DNA of 64,000 nt from Labia minor. Taxonomy: Eukaryota > Arthropoda > Insecta > Dermaptera > Spongiphoridae. Position 1 is the stretch's first letter, and every line of letters starts with the position of its first letter. The stretch spans positions 56,261,564 to 56,325,563 of the forward strand of contig OY720348.1 in NCBI GenBank assembly GCA_963082975.1, written 5' to 3'. Positions 55,133-64,000 of this stretch are shown piece after piece. A model generated the notes under the pieces. It was not told where the DNA came from. It worked only from the letters and a program-made list of their open reading frames with translations, and ran no database searches. The translations under genes and the position numbers were made by a program.

Positions 55133-55514
55133 CAGTGATATTCAACCTGGGCAATATCGCCCCCTGGTGGGCGATCGACATCTTGAAGGGGGCGATTTTG
55201 GGGGCCGATAAGTTATTTTTGGGGGGCGAAATCATTTTCAACTCTAAAAAAAGGTAAGATGATTTTGCGAACAGGCTTTTTAAACATTTCCTTTTTTTTT
55301 CAATTTTTTCTATATGGTTCTAAAATAAGGTCAGATGATTTTGCAATCAGGTTCTGAAACTCGATTTTTCAATATGGCTCTAAGTATCACCTAGTGTACC
55401 TACCTTATATTAGGGATTATCATGCAATTTTTATCTGTAAAAATTTATAGGGGGCGAATTAAGAAGCGGGTCTTAGAAAGGGGGCGTTTGGTCCAAAAAG
55501 GTTGAGAAACATTG
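55133..55514. mobile_element. hAT-type MITE (382 bp), TSD GTCTAGTA
   Basis: The ends CAGTGATATTCAACC and GGTTGAGAAACATTG are inverted. The exact 8-bp duplication GTCTAGTA lies at 55125-55132 and 55515-55522. ATCGCCCCCTGGTGGGCGAT near the left end forms a hairpin. The interior repeats GATGATTTTGC.AACAGG twice. No ORF. Confidence 0.85.
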
Positions 55515-55529
55515 GTCTAGTATATCGAT

Positions 55530-56370
55530 ATATATATAATTCCTATTATACCGATTTTTTCAATTTCATTTAAAATAATAAATTTATTTCATAATTTTTA
55601 GTCAGACATATACTTAAAGAAATAATCTTTTGATTTATTTATTTTTTTATATTTTTGAATTTACAAGTGGAAATATGGAAGGTATGATCACACACACACA
55701 CATTCTCCTATTATTTGTCATCGGCATGAGTCTCTGAACTTGTATTTAACTTCCCATTACAAGTTCTAATCCATTCAATTTCATTGAATCTTCATATCTG
55801 ATTCATTAATATCAATGAAATTTCTATGAAATTGTTTTATTATGAAATCACATATATACAATATTATTATAAATATTTTTTTTGATTTTTCTCAACTTCA
55901 CTTGGCGTCTGTCTCTCTGTCTGTCTGTCTGTTTGCTCTTTTGACAAATTGAAATCGATTTTTCATCATCTTTACATTGAGATAGACTTTTGAAAATGTT
56001 TATAGATATTTCAATTGATCCCTAGATGGTATAGAAAGAAATATAATTGAATTATAATTATTTAATTTTATATATAATTAGCGATTAATTACTTTTAGTA
56101 ACTAATTCCTTTTGTATTGCTCCGATTAATTTTTTTTCAACGGATTCTGAAACATAAATATTGATTTCAGTATAGATTTTAATTTTGAATGTATTTAAGA
56201 ATATTTTATAGCATTGAAATTAATGTTGAATTCTTATTAATCAGTTGTAGCGCCAATTCATCCACAAACTTTGTCAGGCTTATAGAAAAATTATTTTATT
56301 CTTTTTAGTTGATGAGAAAAACGTTATTTTATAAATTTTTTTTTATTTTTATATTTTTGATTTAATTTTA
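55530..56370. other. No gene seen
   Basis: AT-rich with (CA)n at 55690-55701 and (TGTC)n near 55909-55931. Confidence 0.5.
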
Positions 56371-56375
56371 GCAAT

Positions 56376-56714
56376 TTTACTATCTCGCCAGAAATAGAAT
56401 TGCGATCACGAAAATTTTCGATGTCGAGATTATGATGTTTTTATACGTTTTGTAGGTCTCTGAGTCATTTTCACTAAGGTTGAGAAAAATGTGTGTGTGT
56501 GTGTGTCGACAAGATTACGAAACTGTCAATCACGCGCCAGCACGTGATGTGGTGCCATCAACAAAGAGCCAAACACGTGCTGGTTTAATAAATATTATTT
56601 ATTAATTTTAATTTATAATTTAATTAATTAAATTTAATTTAAATATATATATGTAAATATATGTTAATCAACCCAATTCAAATTTGCGAGATAGTCGAGT
56701 GGAGACACTCCAGA
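56376..56714 (-). mobile_element. Helentron-like family 1, copy 10 (internal deletion)
   Basis: Both ends are present (TTTTACTATCTCGCCAGAAA and GATAGTCGAGTGGAGACACT). The middle jumps from GACAAGATTACG to AAACTGTCAATCACGCGCCA, removing about 250 bp beside the (TG)n tract. Confidence 0.7.
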
Positions 56715-56719
56715 TATTT

Positions 56720-57520
56720 TTATCAATATTTTCTTCAAATTTTTATCTTATTAGTATATGTATTTATGTATATAACAATATTTGAAAATTATAAAACATG
56801 TTTATTTATATAAATTGTTAAACCATAATAATACAAGACACAAATGACATTAAACCGCTGTCATAGGAAATAATATATAGAAGCATTGTGGGGCGCCTGG
56901 GTGAGAGGTTGAAAGCCATTCATAGTTATTGGAAAATATGAACACAGAGATAGAAAGGAGGGGAGAGAATTGGAAGCGAGTGGTGTTGTTGGTCTTTTTC
57001 ATTGAATGAAAAACCAATCTAACAACCTTTAAATTACAATGAAAAAATAGTTAATGGTCCCAAGACTTGTTAGGAAGATGGAAAAAGTGATGCGTACAAA
57101 TAAACAAAGAATACATAACATGAGAACATTTTAATTATGAGGTATAATGAAAAGTTAAACAAGTTAATTCTATCTAATTTATTAATAAATATAACTCGTT
57201 GAAAAAGGAGATAAAAAGTACAACAAAGAGAGAGAAATGAGAAGGGGAGAGAGATGTGGAGGTCAGGAAAAAGTAGTACTATAGAACGGCAAACAAAGAA
57301 AAGAGGAATTATTATGTATTTTATATAATATTTATATGAATGAATCAATTTAGAAACTTAATATATATATATATATATTTAAAATATCAAAAAAAAAAGA
57401 TTTTTGAAATTTGAATTAAAAAATGACTAAATTATATTATCTTGGTTTTTATTTTTAGTTTAATTAGTCAATTATTAAGTGAAAAATTCCCGACAATGAA
57501 TATAAAATTAATACTTTGTA
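56720..57520. other. No gene seen
   Basis: A single-copy purine-rich stretch (56880-57010 and 57190-57260) between AT-rich DNA. Frames here are not convincing. Confidence 0.45.
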
Positions 57521-57526
57521 AACTAT

Positions 57527-57790
57527 CACTTATCCGGATATACACCAAAAGTTGATGAATTCATGCTACTGATGCATAAATTAAATATATCAAATTTTAT
57601 CAAAATCCGCTGAGCCGTTCAAGCTATACACGTTTATACGGAGACACATTGGACAGACGGACGGACGGACAGTCATTATGCTAAAAATAATTTTTTCTGT
57701 TAACAAAATGCATGATTTGTGAAGACATGTAAAAATCTCCACATTTGAAATTTGGTGTGAAAACAATACCTTCTCGTTGTCAATAAAAAT
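57527..57790 (+). mobile_element. Helentron-like family 2, 3' half
   Basis: CACCAAAAGTTGATGAATTC, CATCAAAATCCGC/TGAGCCGTTCAAG-type sequence, a short GGACGGACGGACA tract and AAATTTGGTGTGAAAACAAT follow the family order. The final GTCGGTCGGT is degraded (TCGTTGTCAATAAAAA). Confidence 0.6.
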
Positions 57791-57794
57791 TATA

Positions 57795-58720
57795 TGAAAT
57801 TATGGTAACCGGTTATGAAATTTTATCATAGTATAAAGTTAAAGAATAATTAGTCAATTAAATTAAAAGATTCAACTTTAGACACTAGAAAAACAATTTA
57901 GTAATGTATGTAGAGATTGTTAAATATAAAAGTTAATTAGAATAATTTGATAGTTTCAAGTTTATTGATATATTTGTTTAATGTGCATTTCGGTTGTTAC
58001 ACCTCTATAAGAAACGTTTCTTATCAACTTATATGTTAATTTCCCAATTTTTATATATTTGTTATATGAACATTTCAGCTGTTATACCATTATTTGAAAA
58101 AGAGTAAAAAAAACTTTTGATGGTGGTGATTAGTAGATTAGATTAATATATTGCTTTATGCGCATTTTGGCTATTATCAGAAGTTTCAAACAAAATTGTG
58201 AATAATATATTACATAATAAATTAAATTGTTCTTTTAAAATTATATTAAAATGATATCCAAATAATAAGAAAATATGTGTGAATATCTATATAAAATAAG
58301 CTTTGGATTAATATTATTATTCCCTAGGGATTAGATCATTTTTTATTTTTATTTCCAGACATTCTATTTTTGTTTAATTATAGAAGAAATAAAAAGGATT
58401 TTCATAAAGTAAATCAATATGAATGTCAGTATGCACCCATATTTATCACTTGGTTTTCTATGTAAGTTCCATGATGTTATGGATAGTAGTTGGTTTCAAA
58501 AAACGCTTTCATAACTTAATTATGTTGTTCACCAGTTCAATGATTCATTGAAAACGCAGGATTGATTGTGAAGGTAGTGATGCGCCAGTTGACTTCCACC
58601 ACTATCTTTCAACTTTATCTCAATAATCACGATAATCTCCTTCAATTAACACACCCTGTATATATACAAATAATAAAAGTGAATTTAATTAAATAGAGTA
58701 GGAACAATTATTATATAAAA
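57795..58720. other. AT-rich region with foldback-repeat scraps
   Basis: 57960-58190 contains TTATTGATATATTTGTTTAA, GCATTTCGGTTGTTACAC and GCGCATTTTGGCTATTATCA, related to the repeat at 59.06-59.6 kb. A single-copy patch lies at 58380-58660. No gene. Confidence 0.45.
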
Positions 58721-58724
58721 TAAA

Positions 58725-59024
58725 TCTGGAGTGTCTCCATTCGACTATCTCGCAAATTTATGTTGGATTAATTAACACATATATTATATATTTAAATTAA
58801 ATTTAATTAATTAAATTATAAATTAAAATCAATAAATATATATTAAACCTGCGCGTGTTTGGCTCTTTGTTAATGGCACCACGTCACGTGCTGGCACGTG
58901 ATTAGCAGTCGTGTTAAAAAATTAATTCCGTTACTTTCAGCGATTCAATCTAGCTGAAATTCTATATATAGCAGTTTTAAACAAAATTTTCGTGATCGCA
59001 ATACTCTCTCTGGCGAGATAGTTA
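58725..59024 (+). mobile_element. Helentron-like family 1, copy 11 (short subfamily)
   Basis: 5' TCTGGAGTGTCTCCATTCGA and CTATCTCGC, 3' CTCTCTCTGGCGAGATAG. It lacks the microsatellite half: ATATATAGCAGTTTTAAACA joins AAATTTTCGTGATCGCAATA directly. The same join is present at 59800. Confidence 0.7.
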
Positions 59025-59062
59025 ATAATTATAATTTTTAATTGAACATTTGATAAATTTTC

Positions 59063-59424
59063 CAATTTATTGATATATTTATTTTATGCGCATTTCGGTT
59101 GTTACTCAACAATCGGAAGGTGACATCTTGCCAACTTATTTGGTGATGTTTCAATTTATTGATATATTTGTTCAAATTCTGATAATCTATCTGTATGTGT
59201 GTGTGTGTGTGTGTGTATGGCGTATAAAACAAATATATCACTAAATTGAAATATCATCGAAGGAAATTTTTTTGATGTTGGTGTAATAACCGAAATGCGC
59301 ATAAAGTGAATATTTCAATAAATTAGTAAATACACCAAATGATTATTTAAAAATTGACATCTTGCCAACTTATTTGGTGATGTTTCAATTTATTGATATA
59401 TTTGTTCAAATTCTGATAATGTAT

Positions 59425-59469
<45 letters not shown>

Positions 59470-59622
59470 GTGTAACATACCAAATGCGTATAAAACAAAT
59501 ATATCACTAAATTGAAATATCATCGAAGGAAATTTTTTTGATGTTGGTGTAATAACCGAAATGCGCATAAAGTGAATATTTCAATAAATTAATAAATACA
59601 CCAAATGATTATTTAAAAATTT
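59063..59622. repeat. Foldback repeat with tandem duplication and (TG)n
   Basis: The left arm TTATGCGCATTTCGGTTGTT (near 59090) is inverted at 59284-59325 and again at 59549-59592 (AATAACCGAAATGCGCATAA). The segment starting GACATCTTGCCAACTTATTT occurs twice (59121 and 59355). The second has a longer (TG)n and extra TAACATACCAAATGCG. The minus-strand frames reading repeated HTHTHT are microsatellite artefacts. Confidence 0.7.
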
Positions 59623-59682
59623 ATTTTTATTATTAACTTATTCATTTTTTCAATTTAATTTATGTTTATATAAAGAAAATAA

Positions 59683-59837
59683 GCTGGTTACGTGCGTTAC
59701 GTGCTGGCGCGTGATTGCCATTGTTAAAAAATTAATCCCGTTACTTTCAGCGAATCAATCAAGCTGAAATTCTATATATAGCAGTTTTATACAAAATTTT
59801 CGTGATCGCAATACTATATCTGTCGAGATAGTAAAAA
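59683..59837 (+). mobile_element. Helentron-like family 1, copy 12 (short subfamily, 5' truncated)
   Basis: Starts GCTGGTTACGTGCGTTACGT and ends CTATATCTGTCGAGATAG then TAAAAA. It shares with copy 11 the junction ATAGCAGTTTTA(T/A)ACAAAAT. The 5' subterminal motif is lost. Confidence 0.6.
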
Positions 59838-59839
59838 TT

Positions 59840-60239
59840 ATAGGGCATTACAAAAGAACCATTACATTTATACCAAAAAAAAAATGAATTAGCTTAATTA
59901 TGATTAATGATGAAACAAAATTTAATATCTATATTATTATTATTATTTATAGAAAAAATTGTATGTTTTGTTGTAAAATTCAAATATTTAATTTGATAAT
60001 TGCGGGTTGGCCCATAAGAGGTTATGGATCAAAGTAGAAGGGTCCTCTTTAGGCAACAGAGTCTATAAATAAAAGCGCTCCTCAAGTAATCCAATTGAGA
60101 AAGAGGTCAGTTATATAAAAAAAATTCTATATCATTTTTTCTTATAGGGTGAAATTCATTTATCATCTTAGAGCATGTTTATGAACAAGCTAAACGGTTC
60201 CGATGGATTGTACACCTTTGAAATTTTAATTTAGTTGTT

Positions 60240-60289
<50 letters not shown>

Positions 60290-60635
60290 ATTCTGAGCAA
60301 GCTCTTCATGGATGAATGTGTATGTTGAACAACTCTTGACCCTCCGCTTACTCGGACCTTCAAGTTTGCATTTCAATATCTAACCGAGGTCTATGGTAAA
60401 TAGAACAACAGAAGCAGAAGTAATTGTATAATATGCCCTACTGATAAAAATTATTATTTAAAAACTAAATAATGCATAAAATAGAATTATCAAATTATTT
60501 ATTTATTTTTTTATTTTATTAGAGTATCGACATCAGGGCAAAACTGTCTGGTCGTATCAGTATAACATATTAAGATAAAATTTCCATATAAGAATTAATA
60601 AATAAATAAATAATAATTATATAAATACATAAATA
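59840..60635. other. No gene seen; (TA)n at 60243-60281
   Basis: 60000-60120 is a short balanced patch (GGGTTGGCCCATAAGAGGTT, CTCAAGTAATCCAATTGAGA). The rest is AT-rich with a 20-unit (TA) tract. Confidence 0.45.
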
Positions 60636-60641
60636 AATATA

Positions 60642-60905
60642 GAAGTCACGCAGCGTGGGAGTTAACAGTATGAACACACATCCTCGTAGTCCCGTATTCA
60701 AGTCCCGGGAGTGGCAAGGGAATTTCTCTAACTGGGGTCTATGGGACGGAGTCAACTCAGTCTATTGGATGAAAATTGGAAAGCCACTTAATAAAAAGTA
60801 GCGCCTCTGTTCAAGAAAATCAAGGCAAAGATAGGAGCCGTTTTACGGATCATAGGACACCTAATTTATATAACCTATTTGATAGGCGCTGTCCTTACGT
60901 ATGAT
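60642..60905 (+). mobile_element. SINE-A copy 3, diverged
   Basis: The tRNA-like head GAAGTCACGCAGCGTGGGAG with B-box-like GTATTCAAGTC (60694-60704), then GGATGAAAATTGGAAAGCCA, TCAAGAAAATCAAGGCAAAG and ATCATAGGACACCTAATTTA, aligns with 2062-2330 throughout. It carries a small extra segment after the head. Confidence 0.65.
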
Positions 60906-60909
60906 GTAG

Positions 60910-61475
60910 AAAAAAGGTTTTTTCTTTTGTAAATAAATACACATAAATAACCTAATGATTTTATTGCGACAGTAAAGGAGCAAACAATATACACTAAACT
61001 TTCAGCCACAAAAAAAGAAATTATTATTTTAAAATAGGAAATAATTAAATTTGACAAAATTATATCAAACTTATTAATAAAAATTATATTAAAATTAAAA
61101 TTTTAAACTTTATGATATAATATTTATATATAATTTTGATGTATAATTTACCTTAATAATTTATTATTATTATTATTGGTGTTCGTAATCTAAGCCCATT
61201 TCTGAATTTTAGAGAGTTTACATATTTATTTTAGAATTAATCAGAATTTTAATTTTAATTAAATTATAATTTTTTGAATTTGTTGAGGTTTGAACGCATG
61301 TTCTTAAGTTTAGAAAATTACTGCAATTTTCAAATAAATATATCGTTGTTAAATATTTTAATTTTAAATGTAAATATAATTTATATTTATATTAATTCAA
61401 AATAATTTTTTCATTTTTATATATATATATAATATTATAAATTCATTTATATTATTTATTTTTTATTCAGAGCCT
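60910..61475. other. AT-rich region, no gene seen
   Basis: A/T runs; nothing bounded. Confidence 0.5.
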
Positions 61476-61479
61476 TTCT

Positions 61480-61810
61480 ATTCAGTTGTCGCATGAATAC
61501 CCGCTAAGAATACTGTGAAAGGATTAAGGAAGGAAAAAAATTTGGAACCTATTTCATAAATTAATCACAGCGATTGCCTATTGTATTTGTTCGCTTCTCA
61601 TTTAATATGTTTCCATTAAAGATTCTGTTAAACTCGAACAATATTATCAGAAAAGAGTTGATATTCTATGAAATGATACAAAGAAGTCTATCAAAACTTG
61701 AAAGCAGATAGAAAGTCTAAAAACTCGCCTTTGGAGCCATCTTAAATTCCTTTTTAAAGTAATCGTCCTGGCTTTGTGTAATTTTATGGAATGTTTCACT
61801 TTTCTTCCAA
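61480..61810. other. Non-repetitive island
   Basis: Single-copy sequence (TTGTCGCATGAATACCCGCT, ATCACAGCGATTGCCTATTG, CTCGCCTTTGGAGCCATCTT). No frame or element ends. Confidence 0.27.
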
Positions 61811-62055
61811 AGAAAAAGTTTTATATATATATATAATAAAATAGAATAAAAATAAAAAAAAATAAAAATAATAAAAAAAATAATAACTAATTCAATTTCT
61901 TATAAAAGAGAAAATAAATTTCTATATTATGAGAGATAATCAAAATCAATTTTCAAGGGAAATAGTAGAATTTGATAGACAAATTTGTTATTTTCATTTT
62001 AAGCATATATTCTATAAATATTTTCATTTATATGAGGTTCATTTGTATACAGCAT

Positions 62056-62232
62056 AGATCTGAGGTGCTTAAACTGTGCTACATGTACCACTGGAGTTAC
62101 CTTATATAACCTGATGGTAGTATCTACAGTACATTTACTTTTAGTAACAAAATTATTTTAGTGGTACCCGAACTTTCTGGAAGTAAGTTTCTGTGGTACC
62201 AATTTTAAAAAGTTTGAAAACCTTAGATTATA
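62056..62232. mobile_element. Possible hAT-type MITE
   Basis: GAGGTGCTTAAACTGTG at the left and AAGTTTGAAAACCTTAG at the right are weakly inverted. Paired internal TGTACCACTGG and GTGGTACC phrases suggest a short non-autonomous element. The target duplication is not convincing. Confidence 0.35.
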
Positions 62233-62235
62233 TAA

Positions 62236-62868
62236 AATAAGTTGCCCTGTGGCCAGGTCCGAACCGACCGACGGTTTGAAGTAAATTAATTTCCAGCTAC
62301 AGAAACAATTTCAAATAATTTTAATATATCTATTAATGCAATAAAAAACAGATATGGATACATAAATAATAAATATTAACATTTTTAATTTTATTTTATT
62401 TATAATATATATGCAAGACCTGGCTGTGACGTCATGAAGGGCTGGATGACGTCATATAATTTTAAATCAAGAAAAAACTAATAAATATGATTTTCCCGAG
62501 GATAAAACCAATACAAAGTGCATGATTCGTGGTGATATGTAAAAAATCTCCTCATGTGAAATTTGATGTGAAAATAACCCTTCCCTTCCTATCGTCGATC
62601 GCTAATACTACCACTTCCGGTTTCCGGATTTGCACCAAAAGTTGATCAATTCATCCCACTGATGCATTAAGTTAATATACCAAATTTCATCAAAATCCGT
62701 TCAGCCGTTCAGGCTGTACACATCTATACGGACGGACGGACAGACATCATGCTAAAAATACTTTTTTCTGTTAAGAAAATGCATGATTCGTGGAGATATG
62801 TAAAAATCTCCACATGTGAAATTTGGTGTGAAAACAATACCTCCCTTACTATCGTCGGTCGGTAAAAA
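62236..62868 (+). mobile_element. Helentron-like family 2, copy 3
   Basis: Full copy: AAATAAGTTGCCCTGTGGCC, ACCGACCGAC, body with GATGACGTCAT, a short GGACGGACGGACA tract, and end TATCGTCGGTCGGTAAAAA. It carries the phrase TCTCCTCATGTGAAATTTGA missing from copies 1 and 2, so it may be nearer the ancestral form. It begins directly after the possible MITE at 62056-62232. Confidence 0.7.
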
Positions 62869-62874
62869 CTTTTG

Positions 62875-63400
62875 ATTAAATATTTAAAATTTCAACGGAA
62901 ATACACGTTATGAACGCAAAGATGGCGTTAGTAGCATTTTTTGAAATTATATTCTTTGTACTCGTCGATTTTATCAATTGCCTATAAAATTATTATTAAG
63001 GCCCTTGAATTAAATAAAAAAAAAACAATAATAAATAAAAAAATTTTCAAATATGAAAGAAAATCGATAAATAAATATAAATATTTATTTTGCTAAAAAA
63101 TTTTACTAAATAAAAATTATTCAGTAATTTAGTGTTTAAGCCTTTTCCTGATTAAAAATTTATAATATTAGCAATAATTGTATAATTATAAACTAAAGTA
63201 AAAAAAAATGAAACAATGTAATAATTCAGCTTCTTAATACATTTTTTGTATAATTTCGTCTAACAACGAATGTGCCATTATGCACAATTTTGTTATAAAT
63301 TTTTATATCTTATTAAATTGTATATCTCATAGGTGTTTATGGATAATCCACTTTGTCAACACTTATTGTATTCTTTCTGGCTTAATAAACACACTTTAAA
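62875..63400. other. AT-rich region, no gene seen
   Basis: A/T runs; nothing bounded. Confidence 0.5.
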
Positions 63401-63404
63401 CAAA

Positions 63405-63545
63405 AAAAAAAGTGGTTAGCACGAAAGTCTACTACACTGATGAGTTCGCGTCTAAGGAAATTCAATAATTAATTATTTCTATTTAAAGCTCTACTCAGGG
63501 TCAATCCGCAAATAATAATAATATATAATAATAATATTAATAATA
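63405..63545 (+). mobile_element. SINE-C copy 2, tRNA-like
   Basis: GTGGTTAGCACGAAAGTCTA, GATGAGTTCGCGTCTAAGG, AAATTCAATAATTAATTATT and CTCAGGGTCAATCCGCAAAT parallel the minus-strand copy at 46675-46825. It ends in a (TAA)n-like tail. Confidence 0.55.
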
Positions 63546-63549
63546 AAAA

Positions 63550-64000
63550 TAATACAATTTTTTTTTATAATTCTTATAATCAACTATTTAATTTAATGTA
63601 AGTATATATGATTTTAATATCCCTCAACGAGGTTAACACGGCATCATTTATTAATCTTCTTCTTATAATAATAGATCATAATAATTTCATATATATTAGA
63701 ATATATTAATTTATATACAATATTACAATAATTTGATTAAAGACCGAAACTCAGTAAAATGAAAATGTAGGTACGTTTTATGGGGGAAAGAAGGACCTAA
63801 TAACTTTTACCGACTTATTGTTAAGGATTTATTTTAATGAAGGTCTTAAAACCCTACATCCTACGATTTAATCAATTTAAAAAACTAAAAGTGCCATTTT
63901 GTTAAGATAATTTTTCAATTTAAATGATTATCTTAAAAACAAATAAATTAAAACATTTTTATAATCACATGTGAATATCCAAAAATATTTTTGTCTATAA
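63550..64000. other. No gene seen
   Basis: AT-rich, with a short balanced patch at 63740-63860. Nothing identifiable up to the window end. Confidence 0.45.

Noticed and set aside
59038..59568. Frames with HTHTHTHT runs as histidine-rich proteins
   Set aside because: Produced by the (TG)n tract in the foldback repeat.
60179..60376. 65-codon frame with YIYIYIYI as a membrane protein
   Set aside because: It reads through a (TA)20 tract. No other support for coding.

Overview
The window is AT-rich, intron-poor-looking eukaryotic DNA. I found no intact protein-coding gene and no bacterial features such as operons or ribosome-binding sites. LINE, SINE, mariner, Tc1, hAT and Helentron-type relics, with many (TA)n and (TG)n tracts, point to an invertebrate metazoan. 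An arthropod fits best, but that is low-confidence inference. The stretch is either a gene desert or the inside of a very large intron.

Recognisable coding sequence is all broken transposon sequence: (1) about fourteen 5'-truncated fragments of one LINE family, keeping the C-terminal end of its reverse transcriptase ORF; (2) one antisense jockey-type endonuclease fragment at 30.6-31.3 kb; (3) an internally deleted mariner at 49.7-50.6 kb; (4) an internally deleted Tc1-like element at 23.5-24.0 kb; (5) an IS630/mariner-type mini-element with a transposase C-terminus at 20.6-21.1 kb; (6) a hAT element with a C-terminal dimerisation-domain relic at 40.0-40.6 kb. Five short hAT MITEs have 8-bp target duplications that can be read directly or with one mismatch. 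Three tRNA-like SINE families are present.

Two unrelated repeat families share one Helentron/DINE-like plan: a short subterminal inverted repeat, an internal microsatellite, and the inverse of the 5' motif next to a TAAAA-type 3' end. The first (CTATCTCGC...GCGAGATAG) has about twelve copies or pieces. The second (ACCGACCGAC...GTCGGTCGGT) has three full copies and two partial ones.

The largest structure is an inverted duplication with arms of about 1.7 kb (15.87-17.6 and 25.46-27.2 kb) around a spacer of about 7.9 kb. A Helentron-like copy sits at the inner edge of each arm. Each arm carries an unrecognised open frame of about 76 codons, and a third copy of that module lies directly outside the right arm. 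At 4.6-6.0 kb an older repeat and a SINE-bearing block alternate.

Between the repeats are islands of non-repetitive, more balanced sequence (for example 19.7-20.15, 32.0-32.5, 37.65-38.3, 40.97-41.3, 50.9-51.4 and 53.9-54.5 kb). They look like candidate conserved non-coding or regulatory elements, which is inference from texture alone.
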